Source of the DNA: Pseudoips prasinana
Taxonomy: Eukaryota > Arthropoda > Insecta > Lepidoptera > Nolidae
Assembly: GCA_951640165.1 (NCBI GenBank)
Contig: OX621241.1
Location: forward strand, 10,049,001 to 10,113,000
Length of the DNA stretch: 64,000 bases
Direction: 5' to 3'
The stretch's first letter is position 1, and each line of letters begins with the position of its first letter. Shown here piece after piece: positions 34,836 to 46,424 of this stretch. A program made the position numbers and the translations under genes. The notes beneath the pieces are model-generated. The model was given only the letters and a program-made list of their open reading frames with translations. It did no database searches and was not told where the DNA came from.

Positions 34836-35124
34836 TTTCACACATGTACTGTTGTAATTCCTAGGGTAATAGAAAGCTACCATATCTGCTGGTATGGTAT
34901 AATCTGATACATTGGTGAATATAGCTAAGTAGGTGGATAAGTGATGAACACAAAAATAAAATAGCAAATATACATAGTTTAATAACAAATTTTATTAAAT
35001 GGACACAGTACATGGGCATAATAATACCATTGGTAAAAAGAATGGGAGTGCAGAATCAACATCAATAATGGATGTCGCATGGGTTTCTCAGATCAACCAC
35101 ATAATCTCACTTCTTTATTCTATG

Positions 35125-35330
35125 GGCAGCTCTTTACCCTAGGGTCAATAGTTATTCAAGGCACCCACTAGGCTTCTGACATGGGTTAACAACTAGAGAC
35201 CAACAGCTTAACATGCTCTCCGAAGCAAAGATACCCTCACAAATTAAACCACTGACAATCAATCACCCATCTATAGACTGAATGTATGCCTAGGTGATTT
35301 ACCTCACCAATCACTTTAGTTGGTCCAACC
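35125..35330. repeat. Copy of the 'ttgttcaag' interspersed repeat
   Basis: Contains 'aggcttctgacatgggttaa', 'cagcttaacatgctctccga', 'ctcacaaattaaaccact' and 'cacccatctatagactga', in the same order as the copy at 1172-1392. It is the best-preserved relative in the window. Confidence 0.7.
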
Positions 35331-35801
35331 TTTGGTCAATTCATCACTTAGAATTTTGGGTTGTCTTGATTATTGACAACTGACAACAACTTGAAGAAAA
35401 CCATACCATTACCATACCACTACCATTCTAAATTGTACAATTGACAAAAGATTGGACAAACTTCCATACCAATTAAAAAAAGCTCTTCACATTCCAAACA
35501 TGTTTCAAAGTATTAGTAATACAATATAATTTATACTAATTAATATTTATAATTCATTCAAATGTCAGATACAAAATTATATTACAGGTCTTACTGTCTA
35601 TAGACAATTTATAAAATTGCCAATTATGTAATTAACATTTTAAAAGATAGTGCTCTGCTGATAGTGGTCTGCAACAGAAACTCCTTCACGGAGTTATTGA
35701 TTGACATGGCATGCTAGAGCCATGAAATTTTATTTAATATTTTGATGTGCGTTATAAAGTTAGTTAGTTACCTTGTTTGTCATAAAACTTTAAAGTGTCC
35801 C

Positions 35802-36447
35802 TTATAAATTATCTTTGATTGGCAGGGAAGTTTCAGTTTGCACTACCTCATCTAACTCTAAGCATTCTATAGTTTTCAAAAACACTTGCATTGGTATTTT
35901 CTTTCTATTTAAAAATGATTTATTTCCCAATAACTTCTTGATTTTAGCGCGTCGCTTCTTAATTTTTTCTTTAGTGTATTGACTACCTAGTTGGAATGTG
36001 AGCAGTCTCTTTACTTTTCTCCCGCCTATTAGTACTTCAGAGTCGTTTTGTGGCTTTGGCTCTTCATATATTGTTTCTAAAGTCTGTGACACTGATTTCA
36101 CTTTTTTGTTCAGATACAGTGCTTCTATTTGTTTGGTACTCGCATTCTCGGTCATGATCCTTTTACTGGGTTTCATACTAACTCGACGATTAGAGGATCT
36201 GGTCGTTTCAGGCATTATAGATTTTCTTTTTCGCAAGACACGCGACGTTAGTTCAACAACCTGGGATTTATCCTCTACAGGTTCATTAATAGGGTCGTCA
36301 ATTTCCATTATATCTAGATGAGCCATTTTACTCGGGAGTTCAGTATCCACCCTAAAAAAAATCATTTTAAGTATTATTTTGACAATACGAATACGTGAAG
36401 TTAAAATTCTTTCTCCAAGTTAAAGGGGCTTACCTAGACGCCTCCAT
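35802..36447 (-). CDS. Tantalus-like domain protein (PRR14/Tantalus family)
   Basis: Coding exons are 36434-36447 (only 14 nt, encoding MEAS plus two bases) and 35802-36351, giving 187 aa. The donor GTAAGC and the acceptor ...tttttag fit, and the split codon AG|G gives Arg5. An in-frame unspliced ATG inside the intron exists but lacks support. The hallmark is YLNKKVKS...TLETIYEEP at residues 84-103, the core of the Tantalus-like domain shared by Drosophila Tantalus and vertebrate PRR14/PRR14L. Those are chromatin- or nuclear-envelope-associated proteins (Tantalus binds the Polycomb-group cofactor Asx). Basic clusters RVLRKRKS (42-49) and KIKKRRAKIKK (134-144) fit nuclear localisation. A copia LTR begins 400 bp upstream of the ATG. 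Family assignment is from motif memory; the exact orthologue is not certain. Confidence 0.8.
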
Positions 36448-36846
36448 TATCACACAAAACGGTCAACTTAATCTGAGCATAATTACTATTTCATAATTGA
36501 ACACATATTGCGTTTATATATTTAATTAACTTAAAAACCGTTACAAGCTATGTTAATTTAATTTCTCTAAATATAACTTAATAAATTCACGTAGATCTTT
36601 GACACATTGTAGGCAGTAATGTTGCCAATTCAAAACAAAATGTAAGATTAGATTACAAGAGAAAGAGTACTTTGATGCTTGATGCATACAAAGACTACTA
36701 AGTAAACTGGCTTCGAGCGTTAAATTCTCGAAGTATAGTGGGTAGATGCATACAACAAATAAACCTGATCCTGATAGCATAGCTGGTACTATGATATGAG
36801 ATAGGTTTAATTATTTGTGTATTTACTAAATAATTACAGTTAAGCC

Positions 36847-37071
36847 TGTTGAAGTACTGAGTTTGTAATCTCATTTAGTTATTTTTTATATGAGTTTTGA
36901 CAATGGGTCCATAAAAATAATAAGAAACAAAATGTTTCTCTTTTCTTTGTCAAGCTGTTGATGTATTTTTCTGTGTAATATTATAAAATAATATAAAATT
37001 AAATGTAAAAGATCACTCGTGTTTACATCTGAGTTAATATTCGTAGGGCCAATAAACCCTACCATCTAACA
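36847..37071 (+). repeat. Copia A 5' LTR
   Basis: Begins TGTT and ends AACA. It contains the phrases 'cttttctttgtcaagctgtt' and 'gatcactcgtgtttacatct', also present in the 3' LTR. An AATAAA near 37051 can serve as the element's poly-A signal. It lies 400 bp upstream of the Tantalus-like gene, in divergent orientation to it. Confidence 0.95.
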
Positions 37072-38564
37072 CAGTGTTTTTCAACCTTTTTCATGACGCG
37101 GCCCCTTTAGTATGAAGAAATTTTTCGGGACCCCCCTACCCGTTTTTTACCCGCTTTTTCCATGTATTTACGCTACGTGCTCATAGAGCTTACCGTACCG
37201 TGGGAAACCAACATCCCTAAAGATCACGCGTTCAAGACAAACAGTTATTACGACTTATCAAAGGAATTAACCACAAACGGCTTTGTGGTTAATTTATATG
37301 CCGTGGAAGTGTGTGCGAGGGGTATACCAGCAAAATCCCTCCATAACCTATAAAAAAACCTAGGATTATCAAGAACTTCTGTAAGTTCTATTTTAGAACG
37401 AGTATCCAAAGCGGCATTGTTAGGATCTTACCAAATTTGGCTAGGAAGAGGGGGAACACTGAGAGACGGAGTGTGGTGTGCGTTGATGCATCACAGGGGG
37501 CCTTAAACCTACATCTGAGTCGCAAGTCTCAGACTCTGTCGAGAGTCCCTCCTCTACCACGCAATGGACCCGGTTCCGCACGGTGAATCCATAGAATGCA
37601 TGGAAGAATTAAGTCTTCTTTTGTGACAAATATTGAATCCAACATATTTATTCATTTTCATAACTAGGGTTTGGATAAATACATAATTAAAATGGGAGTT
37701 GAGGGAATGAGTAAGCGAAGCGCAATGAGCGTTACGGCGTTGAAGATGTCTATGCAGTGGTGGCATGCGCGATCGTGACTTACATGCTTTACGACTAGTT
37801 GAGACCGTCAGCCGGTTACTGTTTGTCGAGCGCCAGCTATTGTTTTTATTGTATCTGACAGTGGTTTTAATTTATTGAAAATGGATTAATGTCTGAATAG
37901 AACAACAGAACCGTCAACTTCTAGCGGAAGTGATGAGACTATAATAAGGAAGAACTTTTTCATAACGTCAGTATTTTAAATTCGGCTTTACTGTGATTGG
38001 GAATAAATCACAGTGTGTTATTTCCTTCGAAGTTTTCTCTTGATAATTTTTTTTTCGATATTTTATTCAATCGAGGATAAGCGATATGACGACTGATGTT
38101 TTGAAGACTACTTGTAATTTGAGGAATCTACCCATACTGCGGAACTGCACTTTCCAGCTTTTTTGCGTTGAATTGAATGAAAATGTAATGGAAGAAAAAC
38201 TTTTTTGTATAGCGCTTTCCACGAATACTACAGCACTACGCATAGTTTTCTGCACCGTCAAGCTCTTGCGGCCAAAACCTTGCCACAGGAATACATGGCT
38301 GTATTCCTGTGGCAAGGTTTTGGCCGCAAGAGCTTGAATAGTTCTAAATATTATTATAAAAATGTAAATTCTATTAAATAAAAACCGTTACGGATACGTC
38401 TATTTCGAAAATATGGGAGCACTCCACCAAAATTTACTTTATCATACAGAGGGTAGGTGGTAACAAGAGCCAAAGTAGATCCAGAGTTTTGAAACTTCGC
38501 GCTCTACTTTTTATGTATTTCGCGACCCCCCAGGGGGTCGCGACCCACAGGTTGAAAAACACTG
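37072..38564. mobile_element. Non-autonomous hAT transposon, 1.49 kb
   Basis: Terminal inverted repeats begin CAGTGTTTTTCAACCT at both ends (16 bp perfect, then imperfect with shared cgcg/gacccc blocks). The 8-bp TSD ATCTAACA lies at 37064-37071 and 38565-38572. The 8-bp duplication and CAGTG/CACTG ends are diagnostic of hAT. No transposase-like reading frame is present, so it must be mobilised in trans. The TSD is the last 8 bp of the copia A LTR, so the insertion split LTR from PBS and post-dates copia A. Confidence 0.95.
38258..38337. repeat. 80-bp palindrome inside the hAT element
   Basis: Arm 38258-38295 is the exact reverse complement of 38300-38337, with a 4-nt spacer tggc. It is mixed composition, not simple sequence, including 'tcttgcggccaaaacc'. 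It lies about 230 bp from the right terminus. Confidence 0.95.
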
Positions 38565-38572
38565 ATCTAACA

Positions 38573-38590
38573 GGTTATGGACCGGCACTG
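38573..38590 (+). other. Copia A primer-binding site remnant
   Basis: GGTTATGGaccggcactg directly follows the displaced LTR end. The intact version at 48583 in copia B is ggttatgggcccag, the internal half-molecule of initiator tRNA-Met used as primer by copia-type elements. Here the 3' half has mutated. Confidence 0.8.
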
Positions 38591-39045
38591 TAGACACGAG
38601 CATCTAAGTGTTACACCGAGTCTAAGTCAAAGTCAAAAAATAATTTATTCCGTAATAATTTACATTTATGTGGAATCGTCATATTTTTTTACCCTACCGT
38701 GCAGTGCATGACGTGGCAGCTACTGAGAAACACTGCCAGAAAACTCAGTAGGAATCCTTTTTTAAAATAAAATATACTTAAGATGAATTACAATCATGTG
38801 TGTTGACTCAGAACAACTCAATCCCAAGCACTTTTATCAATTAAATAATCAGAAATTTTGTAATATGCCCTGCTACACAATTTGGCTTTAATAATTCTTT
38901 TAAACTTATTCGTAGACAATTTTCTAATATCATTGGGAAGTTTGTTATAGAATCTTATACATTGCCCCATAAAAGAGTTACTTATTTTGTGGAGACGGTA
39001 GTATGCAATATTCTTATATCTAGAGATTATTCTTATATCTAGTAT

Positions 39046-40821
39046 TTACATTATGTGTATCGTTCCTTTTACAGAAGGAATCGATATTTTATGCACATAT
39101 AGTAAGTTTTCATATATATACTGAGATGGTACAGTTAGAATGTTAACCTCTTTGAACTTTTCTCTTAGATACACTCTCGGGCCAAGATTATAGATAGCTC
39201 TTACAGCTCTTTTTTGCAATTTAAATACGGTGTTAATGTCAGCAGAGCTACCCCAGAGAAGAATTCCATAGGACATTACACTATGAAAATAACTGAAATA
39301 AATCATTCTAGCTGTGTCAACATCAGTCAGCCGTCTAATAGTTTTCACTGCATATGCTGCAGAATTCAATTTGCCGGGCAGTTTTTCTATTTGTGGGTTC
39401 CATAGCTTTAGTCTTTAGCTTTGAGTCAATAGTGATACCCAAGAACACAGTTGATTCAACAGGGTCCAACCTAGCTCCATTAAGTTGTACATTGGTTGTC
39501 GCCTGTTTCACATTCGGTGTAGTGAATTTTATGACTTTAGTTTTCTTATCATTAAGCACAAGATTATTGGCATTAAACCAATGAACAACTTTAGAGATTG
39601 CATCATTAACATTGTCAAAATTGCTTAATTGTCGGTTTATTTTGAACGTCAGGGAAGTATAATCTGCAAACAACATCTCATGCTTATCCCTTACATAGTA
39701 AGGTAAGTCATTTATATAAATTAAAAACAAAAATGGGCCAAGAATTGACCCCTGTGGGACGCCCATTACCACTGGAGATCCCGGAGATATTTTACCGTTT
39801 ATTTCGACCTTCTGAATTCTATTGCCCAAGTAAGAAGTCAGAAGTTCGAGAGCCTAATACCGTATTGGTGTAATTTTCTGACCAGAGTATCATGATGAAC
39901 GCAATCGAACGTTTTGGACAAATCGCAAAAGATACCTAATGCATCTTGCGAGTCTTCCCAAGCCGCGAATATACTTTTTAATAAGTTGACCCCTGCATCT
40001 ATGGTTGAACAACCCTTTGTGAATCCAAACTATTTCCGGTGTAGTAAATTATGTATATTAAAGTGTCTGAGCAGCTGGCTAAGCATAAGCTTTTCAAATA
40101 TTTTACTAAGAGTGGGCAGCACGGAAACAGGTCAAAAATTTGAAGGGTCTGAAGTATCACCAGCTTTAAACAAAGGAATGATTTTACTATACTTCATCAA
40201 GTCAGGAAATACACCTGATGCAACACAGCAATTGAACACAGTAGCTAAGTGTGGGGCGATTATAGTAATAATTGATGAAACAGTCTTAACAGATCGACCC
40301 CACAGATCCTTTGTGTTTTTTATATTAATACTCTTGAAAGCATTTAAAATATCTTTAGGGCTAACCACCGAAAATTCAAAAACTGTGTCAGACGACCCTA
40401 CGCTTTGCTTGAGTATCTGCTCAGCAGATTTAGAAGAACATGAAAGAGAGTTAGAAATTATGACTGAAATATTCGAAAAATATTTTTCAAACTCAGTCGT
40501 AATCTCCAAATCGCCTTTAATATCTATGTTATTTATTACTAAGTTAAAATCACGACTACGTATTTTTGTTTTACCTGTCTCAGCATTAATTGTCTTCCAA
40601 GTAGTTTTGATTATATTTGTAGAAGATTTAAGTATATTTTTTATGTGCAAAGATTTAGCAGCGGTACAGGCTCGTCTAAATGTTTTGGCATATTGGTTCA
40701 CATACTTATTCTTGAAAAGCTGTATTATGATTATGGGATCTTTCTTCATACAATTCATACAACCGATTCCGACTTTTATAGATGCCTGGAGTTGCCCAAT
40801 CACTGAATACCAGACGATCAC
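39046..40821 (-). pseudogene. LINE reverse transcriptase, frameshifted with mutated catalytic box
   Basis: Segments 40821-40132, 39829-39335 and 39369-39046 cover RT. Motifs include [20 protein letters not shown], then [11 protein letters not shown] where the family has FADD: the second catalytic Asp is replaced by Tyr. C-terminal motifs are [22 protein letters not shown] and KRAVRAIYNLGPR. With the altered catalytic pair and broken frames this copy cannot be autonomous. Confidence 0.88.
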
Positions 40822-41707
40822 TTACAGTCCGTTGTTTGGGTGAGAATACTGTGCAGAACTCATCATTAATCAAATTGAATAAAGAGTTGTACAAGTGATC
40901 CGGATTATCATGATAGGGCAGCCCTGCTATTTGTTTTACTATATTACATTTAAACTTTTCTAAGCGGTTTTCACTAAATGGAATATAGCTTATATGTTTT
41001 CTTTTAATTTTGGAAGCATTTGAATAAGTTACCAACTGACCTGAATGGTCTGACTGAATTTTATTGATTATTGATTTAAATAAAGGTTTTACAGTGCTAA
41101 ATATATTATCAATGCATGTAGCACTTGTAGCAGTTACTCTAGTTGGTTCTGTAAAATTGTGATATAAATTATAGGATTTAAACAAATTTAATAAATTGCA
41201 ACTTATTGCGCTTTTCTCCAAAATATTTATATTAAAATCTCCACAAATGATAACTGTTTTATGGCTGTTAGATAATTTATTTAATGCATCCTCCATAATA
41301 TCTGAAAAAGTATCAAATGGTGCACAAGGAGGTTTGTAAAGACTCAAAACAATAAATTGCTCCAACTCAACACATGAAATCTCTACAACTCGTTCAACAG
41401 AAAGGCTCACAACATCACTTCTTTCTTTAAACTTTAACAACTTATTTATTAGAATTACAGAACCACCATGAATATATTTTTCCCTGATGAACGAGCTTAC
41501 AACCTGGTGATTATTGAAGCTGAAAATGAATTGATGGAGTTTTAGCCAGTGCTCAGTTAAACATAAAATATCTGTATTGTTACAATTCAAAAACAGCTCC
41601 AATTCTAGCTCTTTTCCCATCAAACCTTGAATATTTTGGTGCACCAGGTTAATACAATTTTTTTTTGTATAATTATTGACGTTATCATGTATGTTCCATG
41701 GGTTCAC
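40706..41707 (-). pseudogene. LINE endonuclease and linker region
   Basis: 333 residues with the APE-endonuclease series NLVHQNIQGLMGKELELE, DILCLTEHWLK, VIICGDFNINIL, NFTEPTRVTATSATCIDNIF and QSDHSGQLVTY. These residues form the metal-dependent nicking site. This domain looks intact; the frame then passes to another one for the RT. Confidence 0.9.
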
Positions 41708-41813
41708 ATTTTTTTTATCACATTATGTGGATCTGTCTTCTCACTTAAACTCACATTAGAACCATGACCAGAATTTGGTATTATGCAAGAGAAATCCTCT
41801 ATTGTCATACTAT

Positions 41814-42188
41814 TTAATTTAAATTATTTTGAATATAAATTTCATGTGAATTGGATACATTCAAATTGTCATCATCAGTAGGCATACAACTGGCATTATT
41901 TATGTCAACGGTACATTGCTCAGTACTCAGTACTTGGCCAAACATCTTGTTTCTAGCAAAAGGTTTAGCCAAGTTCCTTACTGAAATATCAAAGAAATAA
42001 CGTAGCGATGAAGCTATTTGTCTTGTACAATAGTTAGGAAGATAGTAAGAGTTATCTTTTGTCAGGTAAAAAGGTTTCTTAACAAAGGTGTTAATGTCAA
42101 TTACATGTAATTTCTCCTGCATATAGGTTGACAATGTGTGTAAAGTCAGATTCAAGTTATATCTAATCATATTTTCCTCCTGTGACAA
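41814..42188 (-). pseudogene. Possible LINE ORF1 C-terminal segment
   Basis: 124 residues upstream of the endonuclease, rich in Asn and Tyr, with NYCTRQIASSLRYFFDISV. Position suggests ORF1 or the ORF1-ORF2 junction. No zinc knuckle or esterase motif is visible, so the role is inference. Confidence 0.45.
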
Positions 42189-42344
42189 ACTAGCACTATA
42201 GGGAAATGAGAATATAACAATTTTACTTATATTTTAACATGAGAAATGTGTATTGATCTTTGCATCAGAGTGCGTTGATGAGAGCATCCTCTCCTGCGTA
42301 AGTAGTTACACAGTATATAAATTGATCTTAAATGCATACTTGTT

Positions 42345-43158
42345 CATGATGACCTGTGGCAATATGTAGAGAGTGACATAACCCAGAACAATGAGGACAA
42401 AGAGATGGTTAGAGGTGATCAAAAAACGCTACCAAAAAGCTGCTTATTGATAGAGAACCATTGCAAAGTACACGTGAGGAAAGCTAAGTCCGCTCATGAG
42501 GCGTGGAAGTATTTAGTAGCAGCCTATGAAGATAAAGGTATAAACAATAAATGTTGTTATACCTTTATCTGTAGTTTGTGTAAAAATACTACTATCTAAG
42601 TTGCTGAGTATTAGGCTAACCATGTTCAGTTCAATGACCGACTACGTAACAGAGCTTATGAGAGTATCAAGCCAGCTAGCCGATCTAAGAAAAGAGATTG
42701 ATGATGAACTCTTGGCGGCACTGATGTTACAAGGCTTACCAGATGAGTATATCCCAATGAGATTAGCGTTGGAGAACGTAAATATTAGTCTAACAACTGA
42801 TTATGTAAAGAATAAGTTGTTGCAGACAGGTGGTTGCATAGAATATGCAAGTTCAAGTAATGCTTACCCAGAGAGAGGTGCATTCACAACAAAGACAAAG
42901 AATCAGTATAAGCCTGTTCAGAGGAACAAAACTAAAGACAATAAAAATAATATGAAATGCTTCATTTGTGAGGGATCACATAAAGCCTACGACTGTCCAG
43001 ATAATCCAAGGAAGTTTAAGGAAGGAGCTCATGTGGTTGCGTCAGCAACAGCACTCGCTACAAAGGATCAAGAGAATCACGATAAAGATATCTCATGGAT
43101 ATTAGATTCAGGAGCATCGGGACATATGAGTACTAGATATGACTGGAATGGAGGTTAA
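42345..43158 (+). pseudogene. Copia A gag and protease (broken)
   Basis: Gag remnants begin with DDLWQYVESD near 42350, continue with VRKAKSAHEAWKYLVAAYED, break near 42598, then resume with ADLRKEIDDELLAALMLQGL. A zinc knuckle CFICEGSHKAYDC is one residue shorter than the usual CX2CX4HX4C. The aspartic protease motif ILDSGASGHM is intact at about 43102-43132. A stop follows at 43156-43158. Confidence 0.85.
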
Positions 43159-43344
43159 GTTTATGGAGGTTAAGCATGGCACTGTAGCAAGCGAGAATAT
43201 TTCGGTGTATGATGTCATGTATGTACTAAAACTTACATCTAACTTACTAAGTGTAAGTAGTATTGTTAAAAAAGTGTAATTTTTTCAAATAAGGGGTGCG
43301 AGATATTTAATGAAAGCGAAAATTCCACGAAAGGACAACCTTGT

Positions 43345-44156
43345 GTGACTGGTGTGCTTAAGAAGGGTGTATATAAAATAATTTTATCCTCACAGGCATG
43401 TGCACTAGCAACTAGCGAGAGTGAAAATATGGAGCTATGGCATAAGAGACTGGCACACCTGGGCGTACGAAACTTAACCTTATTGCAAGATAAGATGGCA
43501 ACTGGCGTGAGTTTTAAGCATACTACTAGTAAACTAGAATGTGTAGCTTGCCTTAAAGGTAAACAAACAAGGCAGCCTTTTGAAAAAAATAAGGCTACGC
43601 GAGCTAAAGAGTTATTGGAATTGGTACACTCTGATATCAGTGGACCAATGTCGCAGAATTCTTTTAAAAGTGCTAAATTTTATATTACTTTTATTGACGA
43701 TTTTTCACGTAATACTTTTGTATATTTTATTAAGCAGAAGAGTGAAGCTTTTGGTAAAATAAGGGAGTTCAAGAGTTTTTCTGAGACTCAAACCAGAAAG
43801 AAACTAAAGGTTTTGAGGACAGACAATGGAGGTGAATACGTCAATAAAAGAGTTAATGCGTTTCTAAAGGAGCATGGTGTCAAGCATCAACTTACAACGC
43901 ATATACACCTGAGGAGAATGGTGTAGCCGAGAGGGCAAACCGAACTATTGCAGAGAAAGCACGAACAATGCTTCAAGAAGCGGGACTTCCTATTCAGTAC
44001 TGGGCAGAAGCAGTAAATACAGCAGTATATTTAAAGAATAGAAGCCCGACTGTTGCTGTTAGAAACAGGACACCCGAAGAGGTCTGGAGTGGTCAAAAGA
44101 CAGATTTATGCAATCTTCGAGTATTTGGCTGCAAAGCGTTTATGCACATTGCATAG
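43345..44156 (+). pseudogene. Copia A integrase (frameshifted)
   Basis: The HHCC zinc domain is visible (LWHKRLAHLG ... LECVACLKGKQ), then the DDE core with LVHSDISGPM (first Asp) and VLRTDNGGEYVN (second Asp). A frameshift near 43900 precedes the segment with the catalytic Glu, which continues in another frame through NRTIAEKARTMLQEAGLP and WAEAVNTAVYLKNRSP to a stop at 44156. Confidence 0.88.
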
Positions 44157-44650
44157 AAATAGTCAAAATGGGATGCGAAAAGTAAAGAACTTGTGTTTGT
44201 AGGATAATGTAACGAATCCAAAGGATAAAGATTAATTGATCCTATGAATGGAGAAATGCATAGAGCCCGAAATGTAGTGTTTTTCGAAAACCAGATGCAA
44301 CAGCACTAAGACTAATCATGTAGAATTAAGGAAAAATAAATATTCACCTAGAAAACAATAGTGCTAGTCAAACTGATCCCCGAGAAGAATCCATAGTCAA
44401 TTTACAAAGTGATAGAGATAGCATAGTAGTTGAATATGATGAACAAGATGAACAGGGGGCATCCTTTGAAGAGAGAACAGATGAAGGAGTTCTCAGTGAA
44501 ATCGAAGCAGATCCTGTAGTGGAAGAAAGGAGATATCCGCTTAGAAACAGGAAACCTGTGGAATTTCCTGATCATATTACCTATGAAGCTCTTACGGAAG
44601 AGAATGATCCACTTACTGTAGCAGAGGCATTATCTCGTAGAGACAAATAA

Positions 44651-46152
44651 ATGTGGAGAGCTGCTATTAAGGAGGAGCTGGACGTGCTTAAGAAAAACCA
44701 GACGTGGAAATTGGTAGAACCACCACAGTCTTGCAACATCGTAGATTCTAAATGGATTTTTAGAATTAAAGAAGAGGCCGGGAGAATAAAGCGATACAAG
44801 GCACGCCTAGTTGCAAGAGATTTTAGTCAAAGACGAGGCATCGATTATTTTGAGACTTTCTCACCCGTTGTGAGGCATAGCTCACTGAGGACACTGATGG
44901 CGCTAGCAGTGCATATGAATCTGAAGATAGATCAGGTGGATGTAAAAACAGCTTTTCTCAATGGAAATTTAACGGAAGTTGTTTATATGAAACAGCCAGA
45001 AAGGTTTTGAAGAAAAAGGTAAAGAGAATCATGTATGTCGGTTGCAAAGGTCGCTATACGGACTTAAGCAAGCTCCACGAGCGTGGAATACAAGACTTCT
45101 TGATGAATTGACAAAACTTCAGTTTAAGAGATCTAAAAATGAGCCGTGTGTTTAAACGAGATTTAACGGTGGAAAAATCATCATCATAGCGGTGCATGTT
45201 GATGATATTTTAATATTTTGGAATGATGCGTAAGTTCTGCGCAAGGTGAAGAAAGATCTTACAGAGAAGTTTGAGATGAAAGACCTTGGTAGAGCTGAGC
45301 TAATGCTAGGAATACGCATAACTCAAGACGGCAAAGGAATTAAGTTGGATCAAGAACGGTATATAGAGAACATTTTAAAAGTATTTAATATGGATAACTG
45401 CAAACCAGTTGCTACTCCAGCTGTGTCAGGACAACGTCTAGAGAGGCCGCAACCTGATTAAAAGTTAACGGAAAGTGTTCCATATAGGATTCGATCTGGA
45501 TATAATTGGATCATTAATGTATTTGGCAGTTTGTACGAGACCTGACATTGCTCACACAGTAAGCCAATTAAACCAGTTTAACAGTTGCTATGGAGATGAA
45601 TATTGGATAGCGGCAAAGAGAGTTCTACGCTAACTTAAAAGCACAATTAAGTATTCACTGAGATATACAAGAGGTAATCATGAAGACCTGGTTATGGGAT
45701 ATGCAGTTGCTGATCATGCTGGAGATTATGATCGCAAATCTAACTCAGGGTGGGTAATTATGTGTCAAGGAGGAGCAAAATCTTGGGAAAACAAGAAACA
45801 AATAACCATAGCCCTGTCAACTGCGGAGGCAGAGTATTTTACGCTATCTGAAGCAGTAAAGGAAGCGATATTTATACAAAGATTTTTATCAGAGAAGAGA
45901 CAAACGTTGCCTACAATAGCTATTTTCACTGATAGTCAATCAGCAATGGCTATAGCCAAGAAGCCTGTGCACCATCAACGTACCAAACACGTTGATGTAC
46001 GACATCATTTCGTAAGGAAGACAGTAGCAAATGGTGTTATAAAATTATCATACAAGGAGACAGCGCGAATGGTAGCAGATGTGTTGACCAAGGCGTTGTT
46101 GAGAGATAAGTATGAATGGTGTGTGAGAAGCATGGGGTTGGGTGTTGAATGA
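44651..46152 (+). pseudogene. Copia A reverse transcriptase and RNase H (broken)
   Basis: RT starts with MWRAAIKEELDVLKKNQTWK, then KARLVARDFSQRRGIDYFET and QVDVKTAFLNGNL. A stop near 45010 is followed in another frame by SLYGLKQAPRAWN and HVDDILIF (a YVDD variant). Later stops occur near 45150, 45230, 45460 and 45630. RNase H (45694-46152) keeps YDRKSNSGW, IALSTAEAEYFTLSEA and HQRTKHVDVRHHF. It ends 42 bp before the 3' LTR. Confidence 0.9.
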
Positions 46153-46193
46153 GTGAAGAGTAGAGAGCCAGTTGGTATGAGATTAAAGAGGAG

Positions 46194-46419
46194 TGTTGAA
46201 GTAATGAGTTTGTAATCTCATTTAGTTATTTTTTATATGAGTTTTGACAATGTGTCATTATATAAAAATAATAAGAACAAAATGTTTCTCTTTTCTTTGT
46301 CAAGCTGTTGATGTATTTTTCTGTGTAATAGATATTATAAAATAATATAAATGTAAAAGATCACTCGTGTTTACATCTGAGTTAATATTGGTAGGGCCAA
46401 TAAACCCTACCATCTAACA
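46194..46419 (+). repeat. Copia A 3' LTR
   Basis: 226 bp, starts TGTTGAAGTA and ends CTAACA. Differs from the 5' LTR by several substitutions and small indels (for example a cattat insertion after 'caatgtgt'). Followed by the TSD AAGCC at 46420-46424. Confidence 0.95.
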
Positions 46420-46424
46420 AAGCC

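Larger units (their letters stand above)
38617..42304 (-). mobile_element. CR1/Jockey-group LINE inserted in copia A, nearly full length
   Basis: Minus-strand element with a possible ORF1-like segment (42188-41814), an endonuclease (41707-40706) and an RT in broken frames (40821-39046). The 3' tail carries agtcaaagtcaaaaaataat near 38630. A 7-bp gttacac at 38610-38616 and 42305-42311 may be its TSD; this is short and could be chance. The plus-strand open stretches over this region are antisense shadows. Confidence 0.85.
36847..46419 (+). mobile_element. Copia-type LTR retrotransposon A (decayed, carrying nested insertions)
   Basis: Bounded by 225-226-bp LTRs (36847-37071 and 46194-46419) that start TGTTGAAGTA and end CTAACA. 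A perfect 5-bp TSD AAGCC lies at 36842-36846 and 46420-46424. The PBS remnant ggttatggaccggca begins at 38573, and a purine-rich tract (attaaagaggag) precedes the 3' LTR. Gene order gag-protease-integrase-RT-RNase H identifies Ty1/copia. Two later insertions interrupt the leader: a hAT element and a LINE. Subtracting them leaves about 4.4 kb. Several stops and frameshifts and clear LTR differences (substitutions plus small indels) make it older than copia B. Confidence 0.93.

Noticed and set aside
39914..40843. A 309-codon plus-strand open frame
   Set aside because: It is antisense to the LINE reverse transcriptase and endonuclease, which carry all the recognisable motifs on the minus strand.
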